Assembly (NCBI RefSeq): GCF_014268805.2
Contig: NZ_JABWRF020000003.1
Span: 726,690-790,689 of the forward strand
Direction of reading: 5' to 3'
Origin: Pseudomonas farsensis
GTDB lineage: Bacteria > Pseudomonadota > Gammaproteobacteria > Pseudomonadales > Pseudomonadaceae
Length of the DNA: 64,000 nt
In this document: in pieces, positions 26,228 through 33,846 of the stretch
How the letters are laid out: each line of letters begins with the position of its first letter
How positions within the stretch are numbered: position 1 is the first letter of the stretch
Made by a program: the position numbers and the translations under genes
The notes under the pieces: generated by a model
Databases searched by the model: none
The model's input: the letters and a program-made list of their open reading frames with translations, nothing else
Told to the model about the DNA's origin: nothing

Positions 26228-28987
26228 ATGATCGAAACCGCAACAGGATCGCGCAGTGATGTAACCGTCATTTTGCTTGGTCAGGAATCCTCGGAGTCGC
26301 GTGTACGTGCGGCGCATTACTACCTTGGGCAAGGCATATTGGGCCAGAGCGCTACGCACCAGGCCGGTGCCGCAGGTGTCAGCCGCGCGGCACTGGAGCA
26401 GGCGCTGGGCCAGGTGTCCACAGCGCTGGTGATGCTGGCGCTGGACAGCGATTTCGTCCTGGGTGAGGCACTGGATAACGCGGCGGCCTGTCTCCAGGCC
26501 CAGCCGCATGTGGACGCTGCACAAGGCTATGCACTGGGCTATGTGCCAGGCACCAACCACGTGTCGTATCACAAATTGGGCGCGGCGCTTGCCGACGCTT
26601 CGCAGCAAGGCGCGCAGGCGCGTGTGTCGCAGTATGCCAGCGCAGGTCAACAAGCCTGGCGCGCGGTTGTCCGCGTCTCGGCCTTGCAAGCGGTTGTGGC
26701 TACCCTCCCGAACGATTTGCAAGGCGCAAGCCTTCTCGTCGCGCTGTCTTGCAAGTTGTTGCAAGCCGGGGCGATAGCGCGTCTGCATCAGACTGATGTG
26801 GTCTGCGACTACCAACCTTGCGACCTCGCACCCTCAGTGCGCGAGGAGCGCCAGGTGCAACTGGTGAGAGCGCTGCACGATCGGCAGGGCCAGCCAGCTG
26901 GTGTAGAGGCAGACGATGAAGCATTCCGAGTGCTTAACCTGTTCGTTCGCAGCACTTATGAGCAGCTTGAGGCGCCGTTGTTGGTGACCTCCACTTGGGA
27001 CAGCATTGTTGCCGACCCGCAGCGGGCCTTCGAAAGCCGCCAGTACCTCGAGTTGCCTTACTACACGCATGCATTGTTCGAGCAACTGATCGCAATCGAG
27101 TTCCTCTGTCATGTGTGGCCTGTCGGGCAGCGTCACCAGCACTTGCTCGAGGGGGCCTGGGTTCGTCAGCACGATTTGCTGCTGGTGCACCCCAACGACA
27201 CCAGCGAAAGCTTGCAGCAGCGATATTGGCAGGCGCTGGGGCTGGGCCTGTTCAATCTTGATGTGTGCCTGCGTCTGCTGCCTATGCTGAGCGACCCTGC
27301 AGACCTGGAGCGCGCTCGCGAGCTGCGCAGTTGGATCGAGCGCTTGCAGCAAGTGCCGGCTCCAGGCGTTGGCCTGCGCTTGCAGCAAACGTCATCGGGT
27401 AAGGTGCTGGCAGATATTGCACGTGCCACACCAGGCGCTGCTGGCAACCAGCGTATTCAGAGCTATCTTGCCAAGCATCAGACCGCTCAATTGGCGTTTG
27501 TGGTGCTCGACTTGCACGATGATGCCCAAGCGCTGCAGGCGACCTTCGATAGCCTGCTGGCGTGTGGTCTGCGCAATTTCAAGTTGGTGGTCCTCACCAC
27601 CGGCAAGCCGCCAGCAATCACCACCGCGCGGGATGTGCTGCATTTCATCCAGGTGAACGAAAACAACTGGCTTGCCCACCTCAATCAGGTAGTGCGGCAA
27701 TTATCCAGCGAATGGTTGCTGCTGCTCGATGCCGGAGACACGCTGCTGGCCGGTGGTCTGCAACGTTTGCTGGTTGAGCTTGTCAGCGCGCCGGCCTGCC
27801 AGGCCATTGCTTGCAACGAAGTGCAACGCGATGCCGAGGGGCGACTGCACGAGGTAGTGCGGCCAGGTGCCGACCTTGACTTGCTGCGTGGACAGCCTGG
27901 CCTGATGTCCCGCCACTGGCTGGTACAACGCCAGTCGGTTGTTGACCTGGGTGGCTACAGCGAAACCTACCGCCATGCCTGCGAACTGGACCTGTTGTTA
28001 CGGCTTGTGGAAGAGCGGGGCGTGAGTAGCCTTGCGCACATGGATGAATACCTCGTCGTTGGCCGTCAAGCCGGGCATGAAATGGCCAAAGAGGCTGTGC
28101 TCATCCTCAACCGTCACCTGGCGCAACTGGGTTATCGTGGGCATGTCACCGATCTGGAAACAGCTGGGCTGGCGATTGATTTCCGCCACTCAGCGGTTCC
28201 GCTGGTCAGCATTCTTCTGGCATACGAGGGTGACAGGGAGCAATTGCAGGCCTGCCTCACCGCAATCCTGCAGCGTACTCGCTACCCGCGCTATGAAATT
28301 TTGCTGGCTTGCGCCGGCAATGTCCTGGACGTTGAAGATCCCGCGCTCAATACATTCGCCGGGCGCGTTCGCTTGCTCGTCGGTGACGCGGAGGCGGCGC
28401 GGCCAGCGTTGCTCGATCTTGCGGCTCGCCAGGCCCGTGGCGAGTATCTGGTGATGCTGTCCCAGCACTGTCAGGTCAACTCGCCGGCCTGGATCGAGGC
28501 TTTGATGAACGAAGGGCAGCGCCCTGAGGTAGGGGTTGTCGGTGCGTGCCTGCACACCGGGGAAGGGGTTCTGGTCCACGCCGGTTATCAGTTGCTTGCC
28601 GGGCCTGGGGTTCAAGAACCGTGGAAAGGCTTCACGGTAGAACAGGGCATCGAGGTGCGTTGGCCGCAATCGGTTCGCCAATGCGCCGCTGTAGCGGATG
28701 CCTGCCTGATGGTGCGCAAGGACGTTTTTGAGCACTGTGGCGGCGTGCAAGCTTCGTTGGATGCAGGCCTGAGCATCTCGCTGGCGGTTGCCCACGCCGG
28801 TTTGATGGTGATCTGGACGCCCCGTTCGTTAGTGTTTGCCCAGCAATTGCCAACCCCTTGTCAGGATGCAATAGACCAGGCGGCCCACGCCTGGCCGGCG
28901 GCGTTCTCTGCGCCGGGCCGTGACGATGCAGTGGCTCAGCCACTGAGTTCGGCGGATGAACCGGCTTGGCTTGCGCAGCTCGACTAG
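26228..28987 (+). CDS. Multi-domain glycosyltransferase, Fgt2-like
   Basis: This 919-residue cytoplasmic protein is paralogous to the flanking giant glycosyltransferases in its central and C-terminal modules. The N-terminal domain (1-100 and on) carries LALDSDF (DSD at 73-75), a possible metal-binding motif. A GT-A-like core (about 420-640) has LLLLDAGD and CNEVQRD, where the paralog has YSDEG. A last GT2-like module has LSQHC and DAGLSIS in place of the DxD and ED motifs. The two C-terminal modules may thus be non-catalytic. I chose the ATG at 26228 because the upstream frame overlaps the previous gene. It ends at a clear terminator. Confidence 0.78.
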   Translation: MIETATGSRSDVTVILLGQESSESRVRAAHYYLGQGILGQSATHQAGAAGVSRAALEQALGQVSTALVMLALDSDFVLGEALDNAAACLQAQPHVDAAQGYALGYVPGTNHVSYHKLGAALADASQQGAQARVSQYASAGQQAWRAVVRVSALQAVVATLPNDLQGASLLVALSCKLLQAGAIARLHQTDVVCDYQPCDLAPSVREERQVQLVRALHDRQGQPAGVEADDEAFRVLNLFVRSTYEQLEAPLLVTSTWDSIVADPQRAFESRQYLELPYYTHALFEQLIAIEFLCHVWPVGQRHQHLLEGAWVRQHDLLLVHPNDTSESLQQRYWQALGLGLFNLDVCLRLLPMLSDPADLERARELRSWIERLQQVPAPGVGLRLQQTSSGKVLADIARATPGAAGNQRIQSYLAKHQTAQLAFVVLDLHDDAQALQATFDSLLACGLRNFKLVVLTTGKPPAITTARDVLHFIQVNENNWLAHLNQVVRQLSSEWLLLLDAGDTLLAGGLQRLLVELVSAPACQAIACNEVQRDAEGRLHEVVRPGADLDLLRGQPGLMSRHWLVQRQSVVDLGGYSETYRHACELDLLLRLVEERGVSSLAHMDEYLVVGRQAGHEMAKEAVLILNRHLAQLGYRGHVTDLETAGLAIDFRHSAVPLVSILLAYEGDREQLQACLTAILQRTRYPRYEILLACAGNVLDVEDPALNTFAGRVRLLVGDAEAARPALLDLAARQARGEYLVMLSQHCQVNSPAWIEALMNEGQRPEVGVVGACLHTGEGVLVHAGYQLLAGPGVQEPWKGFTVEQGIEVRWPQSVRQCAAVADACLMVRKDVFEHCGGVQASLDAGLSISLAVAHAGLMVIWTPRSLVFAQQLPTPCQDAIDQAAHAWPAAFSAPGRDDAVAQPLSSADEPAWLAQLD

Positions 28988-29003
28988 CTGGCGCGGGAAT
29001 TGC

Positions 29004-29030
29004 AAAAGCCGGGTTCAAGCCCGGCTTTTT
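29004..29030 (+). terminator. Rho-independent terminator inside the glycosylation island
   Basis: AAAAGCCGGG pairs perfectly with CCCGGCTTTT around a six-base loop and is followed by T. It splits the island into a two-gene unit (22.6-29.0 kb) and a six-gene unit (29.1-37.4 kb). Confidence 0.92.
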
Positions 29031-29052
29031 CTTGCCAGGTGCCGTTTTATTG

Positions 29053-29070
29053 ACATGCTGCACAGCATGT
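29053..29070. promoter_or_regulatory. Inverted repeat ahead of the wbqC-like operon
   Basis: ACATGCTG and CAGCATGT form perfect 8-bp inverted arms around CA. The repeat overlaps a TTGACA hexamer (29050-29055), a good -35 match, but no convincing -10 lies 16-18 bp downstream. It sits between a terminator and the first gene of the operon, so an operator role is plausible but unproven. Confidence 0.4.
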
Positions 29071-29097
29071 TACCGGTTCGGGCAGATGGGGTTCTGG

Positions 29098-29796
29098 ATG
29101 CAAAAGAAAGTGGCGGTAGTTCAGTCCAACTACATTCCCTGGAAGGGCTACTTCGATCTGATTCGCAGCGTCGATGCATTCGTTCTGTATGACGATGTGC
29201 AGTACACCCGGCGCGACTGGCGGAATCGCAACAAGATCAAGACTGCCCAAGGTGAGCATTGGCTGACTGTCCCCGTGAAAAACCGCGGGCGCTACGAGCA
29301 GTTGATCAACGAGGTACAAGTCAGCGAACCGGACTGGGCTGCCAAGCACTGGAAAACGCTGGAGATGAGCTACCGGCGAGCGTCCTGCTTCGCTCAGATG
29401 GAAGCGGCTGTCCGTGCGCTTTACGAGCAGGCAGCCGGGGTCGACGACCTTTCGCGCATCAACCAGTTGTTCATCACCGGCCTTTGCCCGCTACTAGGTA
29501 TTCAGACGCCCATCTACCGCTCTGAAGACTTGGGTTACAGCGAGGGCAAGAATGAGCGATTGATCCAGTTGTGCCAGGCCTTGAGCGCGACTGAATACCT
29601 GTCCGGGCCCGCAGCGGGTTGCTACCTGGATGACGCCGCCTTTTCTGCTGCCGGGATTGAGGTTGCGTACATGAGTTACGCAGGCTACCCCGAGTACCCG
29701 CAGTTGCACGGCGAGTTTCAGCATGCGGTAAGCATCATCGACCTGCTGTTCAACACTGGCAGCGACGCGTCAACCTTTCTGGAGCGACATCCTTGA
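29098..29796 (+). CDS. WbqC-like family protein
   Basis: This 232-residue protein belongs to the WbqC family, found in O-antigen and other amino-sugar glycan loci; its biochemical role is not firmly known. Visible family features are the N-terminal VAVVQSNYIPWKGYFDLI, then FVLYDDVQYTRRDWRNRNKI and WLTVPVK. I chose the ATG at 29098 because a G-rich site precedes it; an ATG four codons upstream is possible. The gene overlaps the next one by four bases (TTGA). Its company, a sugar 4-aminotransferase, suggests a step in modifying an amino sugar, perhaps N-acylation (inference). Confidence 0.82.
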   Translation: MQKKVAVVQSNYIPWKGYFDLIRSVDAFVLYDDVQYTRRDWRNRNKIKTAQGEHWLTVPVKNRGRYEQLINEVQVSEPDWAAKHWKTLEMSYRRASCFAQMEAAVRALYEQAAGVDDLSRINQLFITGLCPLLGIQTPIYRSEDLGYSEGKNERLIQLCQALSATEYLSGPAAGCYLDDAAFSAAGIEVAYMSYAGYPEYPQLHGEFQHAVSIIDLLFNTGSDASTFLERHP

Positions 29797-30428
29797 GCGC
29801 AGATATCTTGCAAGACGTAGCGCGGTATTACTCGTCCCGTATCCGTGAGCACGGCGCCACCCCGCAGGGGGTTGATTGGAATGGCAGCGCATCTCAGGAA
29901 CTGAGGTTTGCCCAGTTACTCAGCCTGGTGCCTGCGCCAGAACAGCAGCAAGGCTTCAGCCTGATTGATGTTGGTTGCGGCTATGGTGCGCTGTTGAGCT
30001 GGTTGCAGGAGCGCGGCGTGGCGTGTGACTACCATGGCTATGATCTCTCGGAGCAAATGATCGAGGCGGCGCGCCAGCAGCATCCAGAGTGCGATTCAGT
30101 TCATTTTGAAGTTGCCAGGCAAAGCTCGCGGCAAGCGGACTATGCCGTAGCGAGTGGCATTTTCAACGTGCGCCAGGATGCGTCGCGTGCGGCATGGGAA
30201 GGGTATATCGCTGAGGTGCTCCGCAGCATGGATGCCTGCTCACGCAAAGGTTTTGCCTTCAACTGCCTGACTTCGTATTCGGATCCTCCCTTCATGCGTG
30301 ATTACCTCTACTACGGTGATCCGTGCTTCTACTTTGATCTGTGCAAAAGAACCTACTCCAGAGAGGTGGCACTCTTGCATGACTACGGTTTGTACGAGTT
30401 CACCTTGCTCGTGCGCAAGGCTTCTTGA
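29793..30428 (+). CDS. Class I SAM-dependent methyltransferase
   Basis: This 211-residue Rossmann methyltransferase has the SAM motif LIDVGCGYGALLSWL (glycine loop at residues 59-65) and a following acidic residue in YHGYDLSEQM. The TTG start overlaps the preceding stop, giving translational coupling; GGAGCGAC serves as ribosome site. The C-terminal half (FAFNCLTSYSDPPFMRDYLY, CFYFDLCKRTYSREVALLHD) is of the type seen with sugar or glycolipid methyltransferases. The likely role is O- or N-methylation of a glycan sugar. The substrate is unknown. Confidence 0.82.
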   Translation: MSADILQDVARYYSSRIREHGATPQGVDWNGSASQELRFAQLLSLVPAPEQQQGFSLIDVGCGYGALLSWLQERGVACDYHGYDLSEQMIEAARQQHPECDSVHFEVARQSSRQADYAVASGIFNVRQDASRAAWEGYIAEVLRSMDACSRKGFAFNCLTSYSDPPFMRDYLYYGDPCFYFDLCKRTYSREVALLHDYGLYEFTLLVRKAS

Positions 30429-30464
30429 CGAACTGCCCGATCACTCTGTTTATTGGAAAATCCC

Positions 30465-31232
30465 ATGCTCAAAAGCGGTTCCACCTCCGTCACGCAGTCC
30501 AATAATGGCCAGCTCGAAGCCCGCGAGCAGCTTTGGCAGGCATTTGCAAACGCGCCTCTGGATGATGCCGAGAAAGAGCGCAATCTCGGGCTTTTCATCC
30601 GTTCGGCGTCGCTGGCACGCATGCTGGCGATTTCTGATCTGTATCGGCAGATTGCTCGCCTGCCTGGCTCAGTACTGGACTTCGGGACCTGGCGCGGGCA
30701 GAACGCGGTGCTGTGCGAAAACCTGCGGGCGATTTTCGAGCCGTTCAATAAACAGCGCCGGATTGCGGCGTTCGATACCTTTGCCGGGTATAAGTCCCAT
30801 GTCGGCGACGGACAGGTTGCCAATGCCAACTTCCAGGATGGTTGCTACGACACTGGCAACGGCTATGCCGATTACCTGCGCCATTTGTTGAGCCTGCATG
30901 AAAGCATCAACGCGCTGCCCGAAGTAGCGAGCGGCCATCAGGTAGTGGAGGGGGATATCAAGGACACCTTGCCTCGCTTCATTGAACAGCAACGCAACCT
31001 GTTGGTGGCGTTGGCGTTTTTCGACATGAACCTGGAAGGGCCGACACGCTTTGCGCTAGAGCAGATCATGCCACGTTGCGTGCCGGGTTCGTTGCTGGTG
31101 TTCTTCCAGCTGCAGCGCGATTTCCTGCCCGGCGAAGGCTACGCCTACGTCGCGCAAGTTCTTGGCAAGGTCCGTCACCAGATCAAACGCTCGGACACCT
31201 ATCCTTCCCTGTGCATCGTCGAGCTGCTGTAA
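30465..31232 (+). CDS. TylF/MycF-like methyltransferase homolog, altered metal site
   Basis: This 255-residue protein resembles macrocin-O-methyltransferase (TylF/MycF) relatives. It has SVLDFGTWRGQNAVLCENL (SAM region, 69-87), AAFDTFAGY (101-109) and EGDIKDTLP (162-170). ALAFFDMNLEGPT (183-194) is where the family has an acidic metal-binding strand. The usual FDEL-type motif before the FPGE loop reads FFQL (213-216), so two acidic positions appear lost. It may be metal-independent, altered or inactive. I chose the ATG at 30465 because GGA lies seven bases before it; a TTG four codons upstream is less likely. It is 10 bp ahead of the FAD enzyme gene. Confidence 0.7.
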   Translation: MLKSGSTSVTQSNNGQLEAREQLWQAFANAPLDDAEKERNLGLFIRSASLARMLAISDLYRQIARLPGSVLDFGTWRGQNAVLCENLRAIFEPFNKQRRIAAFDTFAGYKSHVGDGQVANANFQDGCYDTGNGYADYLRHLLSLHESINALPEVASGHQVVEGDIKDTLPRFIEQQRNLLVALAFFDMNLEGPTRFALEQIMPRCVPGSLLVFFQLQRDFLPGEGYAYVAQVLGKVRHQIKRSDTYPSLCIVELL

Positions 31233-31242
31233 GGAGTCCATC

Positions 31243-32622
31243 ATGTTCTTGATCGTTGGTAATGGCATGGTGGGCCTGGCAATCGCTGCTGGCCTCTCGC
31301 GCAGTATTCCAGGTGAGCGTATTCAAGTGGTCGGTCCGGCTGCTCGTCCTTACAGTGCGTCGATGGCGGCAGCGGCAATGCTCAACTCGTTCGCTGAATT
31401 GGAGCCTGGTGCGCTTGATCAGCCTCGTGACCGCTTGAAGTTCGAATTGAGTCAGGCATCGGCACGCTTGTGGCAGGGCTTTGTCGAGGAGTTCGAGATC
31501 CCCGCCGAGCATTACCGCCTCGGCACTGTGCTGGTGAACAACAACGCCTCCAACCGCTTTGAGGATGCCGCGTTCGACGCGATTGCCGGCTACCTTGATG
31601 AGTTCACCGAACCCTATGAACGGGTAGACCCACAGGTCGAGCCGGCCTATGTGCCCGATGCCAGCTACCGAACCCGACAGGCGCTTTTCCTGCCTCGCGA
31701 AGGGGTACTGAACCCCGATGGGGTGATCCATGCGCTGCAGGCAACGCTGCAAAAGCGTGGCGTTCGGTTTGTCGACGGCGTGGTGAAGTCGATGAACAAG
31801 GCCGGTGACAGTACAGCTGGCGTGACGCTCGAGGACGGGCAGGTACTGAGTGCTGAACGTATCGTGCTGGCCAACGGCAGCATGGCGACGCGGTTGTGGG
31901 ATGAGCCCGGCTGTATCCGCGTAATCAATAGTGTTGGTGCTACCGTGGTGCTGAAGAACGCTGGCATCAAGGGGCGCTATGTATTGCGAACGCCTAATCG
32001 GGGAGGCGCTTGTGGCATTTACCATGCACCCTATCAAGACGATCTGTTTGTGGTCGGCGCCACCAACCTGGTGACTACCGCCGATGAACAGTTTCCCCGG
32101 GCAGAGTCCGTGGCTGCGTTGATCAATGGGGCGATCAATCAGGTCAATCACCTGCATCGGACCAGTGGCTTCATTCGTTATAACTTCGGCTATCGACCGT
32201 TGAGCATGGATGGATACCCCGTTATTGGGCAGCTCAACGACAATACCTTCATAACGTCTGGAACCCGGCGTGACGGATACCATTTTGCACCGTGGCTGGC
32301 CGACAACCTAGCTGCTCTGCTGTTGGGCCAGACGGTCTCGGCAGCGGCCCGGGAGTATTTCGATTTCGCGCGGCCGCAGCGTAGCGCATGGCTCGACCAG
32401 TCGGTGGAGGCATGTTGCCGGAAATATGCAGCGGTCAAATGCTCGGCGCTGTCGCAACACGGCTATGACGCGGGGCATACCGATGCCAATCAAGCGCTAG
32501 AGCAATATTACTACCAGCGCGCAAAAGCGTTTTTCGACAAGCACGAGCTTGAGCAGGCTGTCCAGGTCGACTTTGTGGACGCGCTTCTGGCCGGGTTCCT
32601 TTCCCCGTCGGACTTTGCCTGA
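31243..32622 (+). CDS. FAD-dependent oxidoreductase (DAO family) with C-terminal extension
   Basis: This 459-residue flavoenzyme is of the glycine/D-amino-acid oxidase type. The N-terminal dinucleotide fold has the GxGxxG motif (IVGNGMVGLAIAAGLS, Gly 6-11). The FAD-domain return is near GYRPLSMDGYPVIG, then ITSGTRRDGYHFAPWLADNL. About 85 further residues, rich in Tyr, Gln and Glu (ALEQYYYQRAKAFFDKHELE), extend beyond the usual family end. GGAG precedes the ATG. Such enzymes oxidise amines or amino acids; within this operon it may oxidise an amino sugar or an aminoacyl substituent. The substrate is unknown. Confidence 0.75.
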   Translation: MFLIVGNGMVGLAIAAGLSRSIPGERIQVVGPAARPYSASMAAAAMLNSFAELEPGALDQPRDRLKFELSQASARLWQGFVEEFEIPAEHYRLGTVLVNNNASNRFEDAAFDAIAGYLDEFTEPYERVDPQVEPAYVPDASYRTRQALFLPREGVLNPDGVIHALQATLQKRGVRFVDGVVKSMNKAGDSTAGVTLEDGQVLSAERIVLANGSMATRLWDEPGCIRVINSVGATVVLKNAGIKGRYVLRTPNRGGACGIYHAPYQDDLFVVGATNLVTTADEQFPRAESVAALINGAINQVNHLHRTSGFIRYNFGYRPLSMDGYPVIGQLNDNTFITSGTRRDGYHFAPWLADNLAALLLGQTVSAAAREYFDFARPQRSAWLDQSVEACCRKYAAVKCSALSQHGYDAGHTDANQALEQYYYQRAKAFFDKHELEQAVQVDFVDALLAGFLSPSDFA

Positions 32623-32646
32623 CGTTCAATAATCGGAGACACGAAG

Positions 32647-33801
32647 GTGGACAACCAGATCATTCCATTCAATAAGCCGTTCGTTGTTGGCAAAGAACTG
32701 TTCTACATCGCCCAGGCGGTCATGAATGGTGGCATAGCGGGCGACGGGCAATTTACGCGCTTGTGCCAGCAATGGCTGGAGAGCAATTTGGGTTGTTCCA
32801 AGGCACTGTTGACGCATTCCTGCACGGCAGCCCTTGAAATGGCGGCAATCCTGGCTGACATCGGCCCGGGCGATGAAGTCATCATGCCGTCGTTTACCTT
32901 CGTATCCACCGCCAACGCTTTCGTTCTGCGTGGTGCAGTGCCGGTATTCGTGGATGTGCGCGCCGACACGCTCAATCTAGACGAGCGTCTGGTCGAGGCT
33001 GCAATTACCGAAAAGACCAAGGCGATTGTTGCCGTGCACTATGCGGGGCAGCCGTGTGACATGGATACCTTGCTGCAGCTATGCGAAAAGCACGGCTTGA
33101 TGCTTATCGAAGATGCGGCACAGGCAATCCTCGCTCGGGAAAAAACACGTGCGCTGGGTACCATCGGCCATCTGGGTTGCCTGAGCTTTCACGAAACCAA
33201 GAACGTGATCAGTGGTGAGGGTGGTGCTTTGCTGATCAACGACCCGAAGTTGATCGAGCGGGCAGAAGTGATCTGGCAGAAAGGCACCAACCGCAAGGCC
33301 TTCTCTCGCGGTGAGGTCAGCAAATACACCTGGGTCGATGTCGGTTCATCGTTCCTGCCCAGCGAGCTGACGGCAGCGTTTCTCTATGCTCAATTGGAGC
33401 AGGGCGAAACCATCAACACCCATCGGCGTGCGTTGTATGAGGCCTACTATCACTCGTTGTCAGCATTGCAGGCCGACGGCTTTGTCAGGTTGCCGCGTAC
33501 CGAGGGCGGCAAACCGGCTAATGCGCATATTTTTTACTTGCTGATGCGCAACAACCAGGAACGTGGCGAATTGATTGAGTATTTGCGCGAAAAGGGTATC
33601 TATGCAGTGTTCCATTATGTGCCCCTGCATGATTCGCCAGCCGGGCTGCGGTTTTCGCGCTGTGTCGGCGACTTGCCGGTAACCCAGGAAATTTCCGCAT
33701 GTCTGGTGCGCCTGCCGCTTTATTCTGACATGAGCATCGAACAGGTTGGGCGCGTGTGTGCGGCCATTTTCCAATTCTTCGCAGGTGCACGGCAGGCGTA
33801 A
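32647..33801 (+). CDS. WecE/RffA-type dTDP-4-keto-6-deoxyhexose 4-aminotransferase
   Basis: This 384-residue PLP-dependent enzyme is of the DegT/DnrJ/EryC1/StrS class. It has the PLP lysine in CLSFHETKN (Lys185), the PLP-ring Asp in IEDAAQA and the WecE-like block KYTWVDVGSSFLPSELTAAF. This close match to RffA/WecE suggests the product is dTDP-4-amino-4,6-dideoxygalactose. The related VioA product, dTDP-viosamine, cannot be excluded. The start is GTG with GAAGG upstream. The nucleotide-sugar precursor enzymes (rmlA/rmlB) are not in the window and must be encoded elsewhere. Confidence 0.88.
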   Translation: MDNQIIPFNKPFVVGKELFYIAQAVMNGGIAGDGQFTRLCQQWLESNLGCSKALLTHSCTAALEMAAILADIGPGDEVIMPSFTFVSTANAFVLRGAVPVFVDVRADTLNLDERLVEAAITEKTKAIVAVHYAGQPCDMDTLLQLCEKHGLMLIEDAAQAILAREKTRALGTIGHLGCLSFHETKNVISGEGGALLINDPKLIERAEVIWQKGTNRKAFSRGEVSKYTWVDVGSSFLPSELTAAFLYAQLEQGETINTHRRALYEAYYHSLSALQADGFVRLPRTEGGKPANAHIFYLLMRNNQERGELIEYLREKGIYAVFHYVPLHDSPAGLRFSRCVGDLPVTQEISACLVRLPLYSDMSIEQVGRVCAAIFQFFAGARQA

Positions 33802-33846
33802 AAGCCTTGGCTCGGCGATTTTCAGCTGATTATGGAGTTTCACCCG

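Noticed and set aside
29050..29078. Complete sigma-70 promoter upstream of the wbqC-like gene
   Set aside because: TTGACA is good, but the hexamers 16-18 bp downstream do not resemble TATAAT, so only the inverted repeat is reported.
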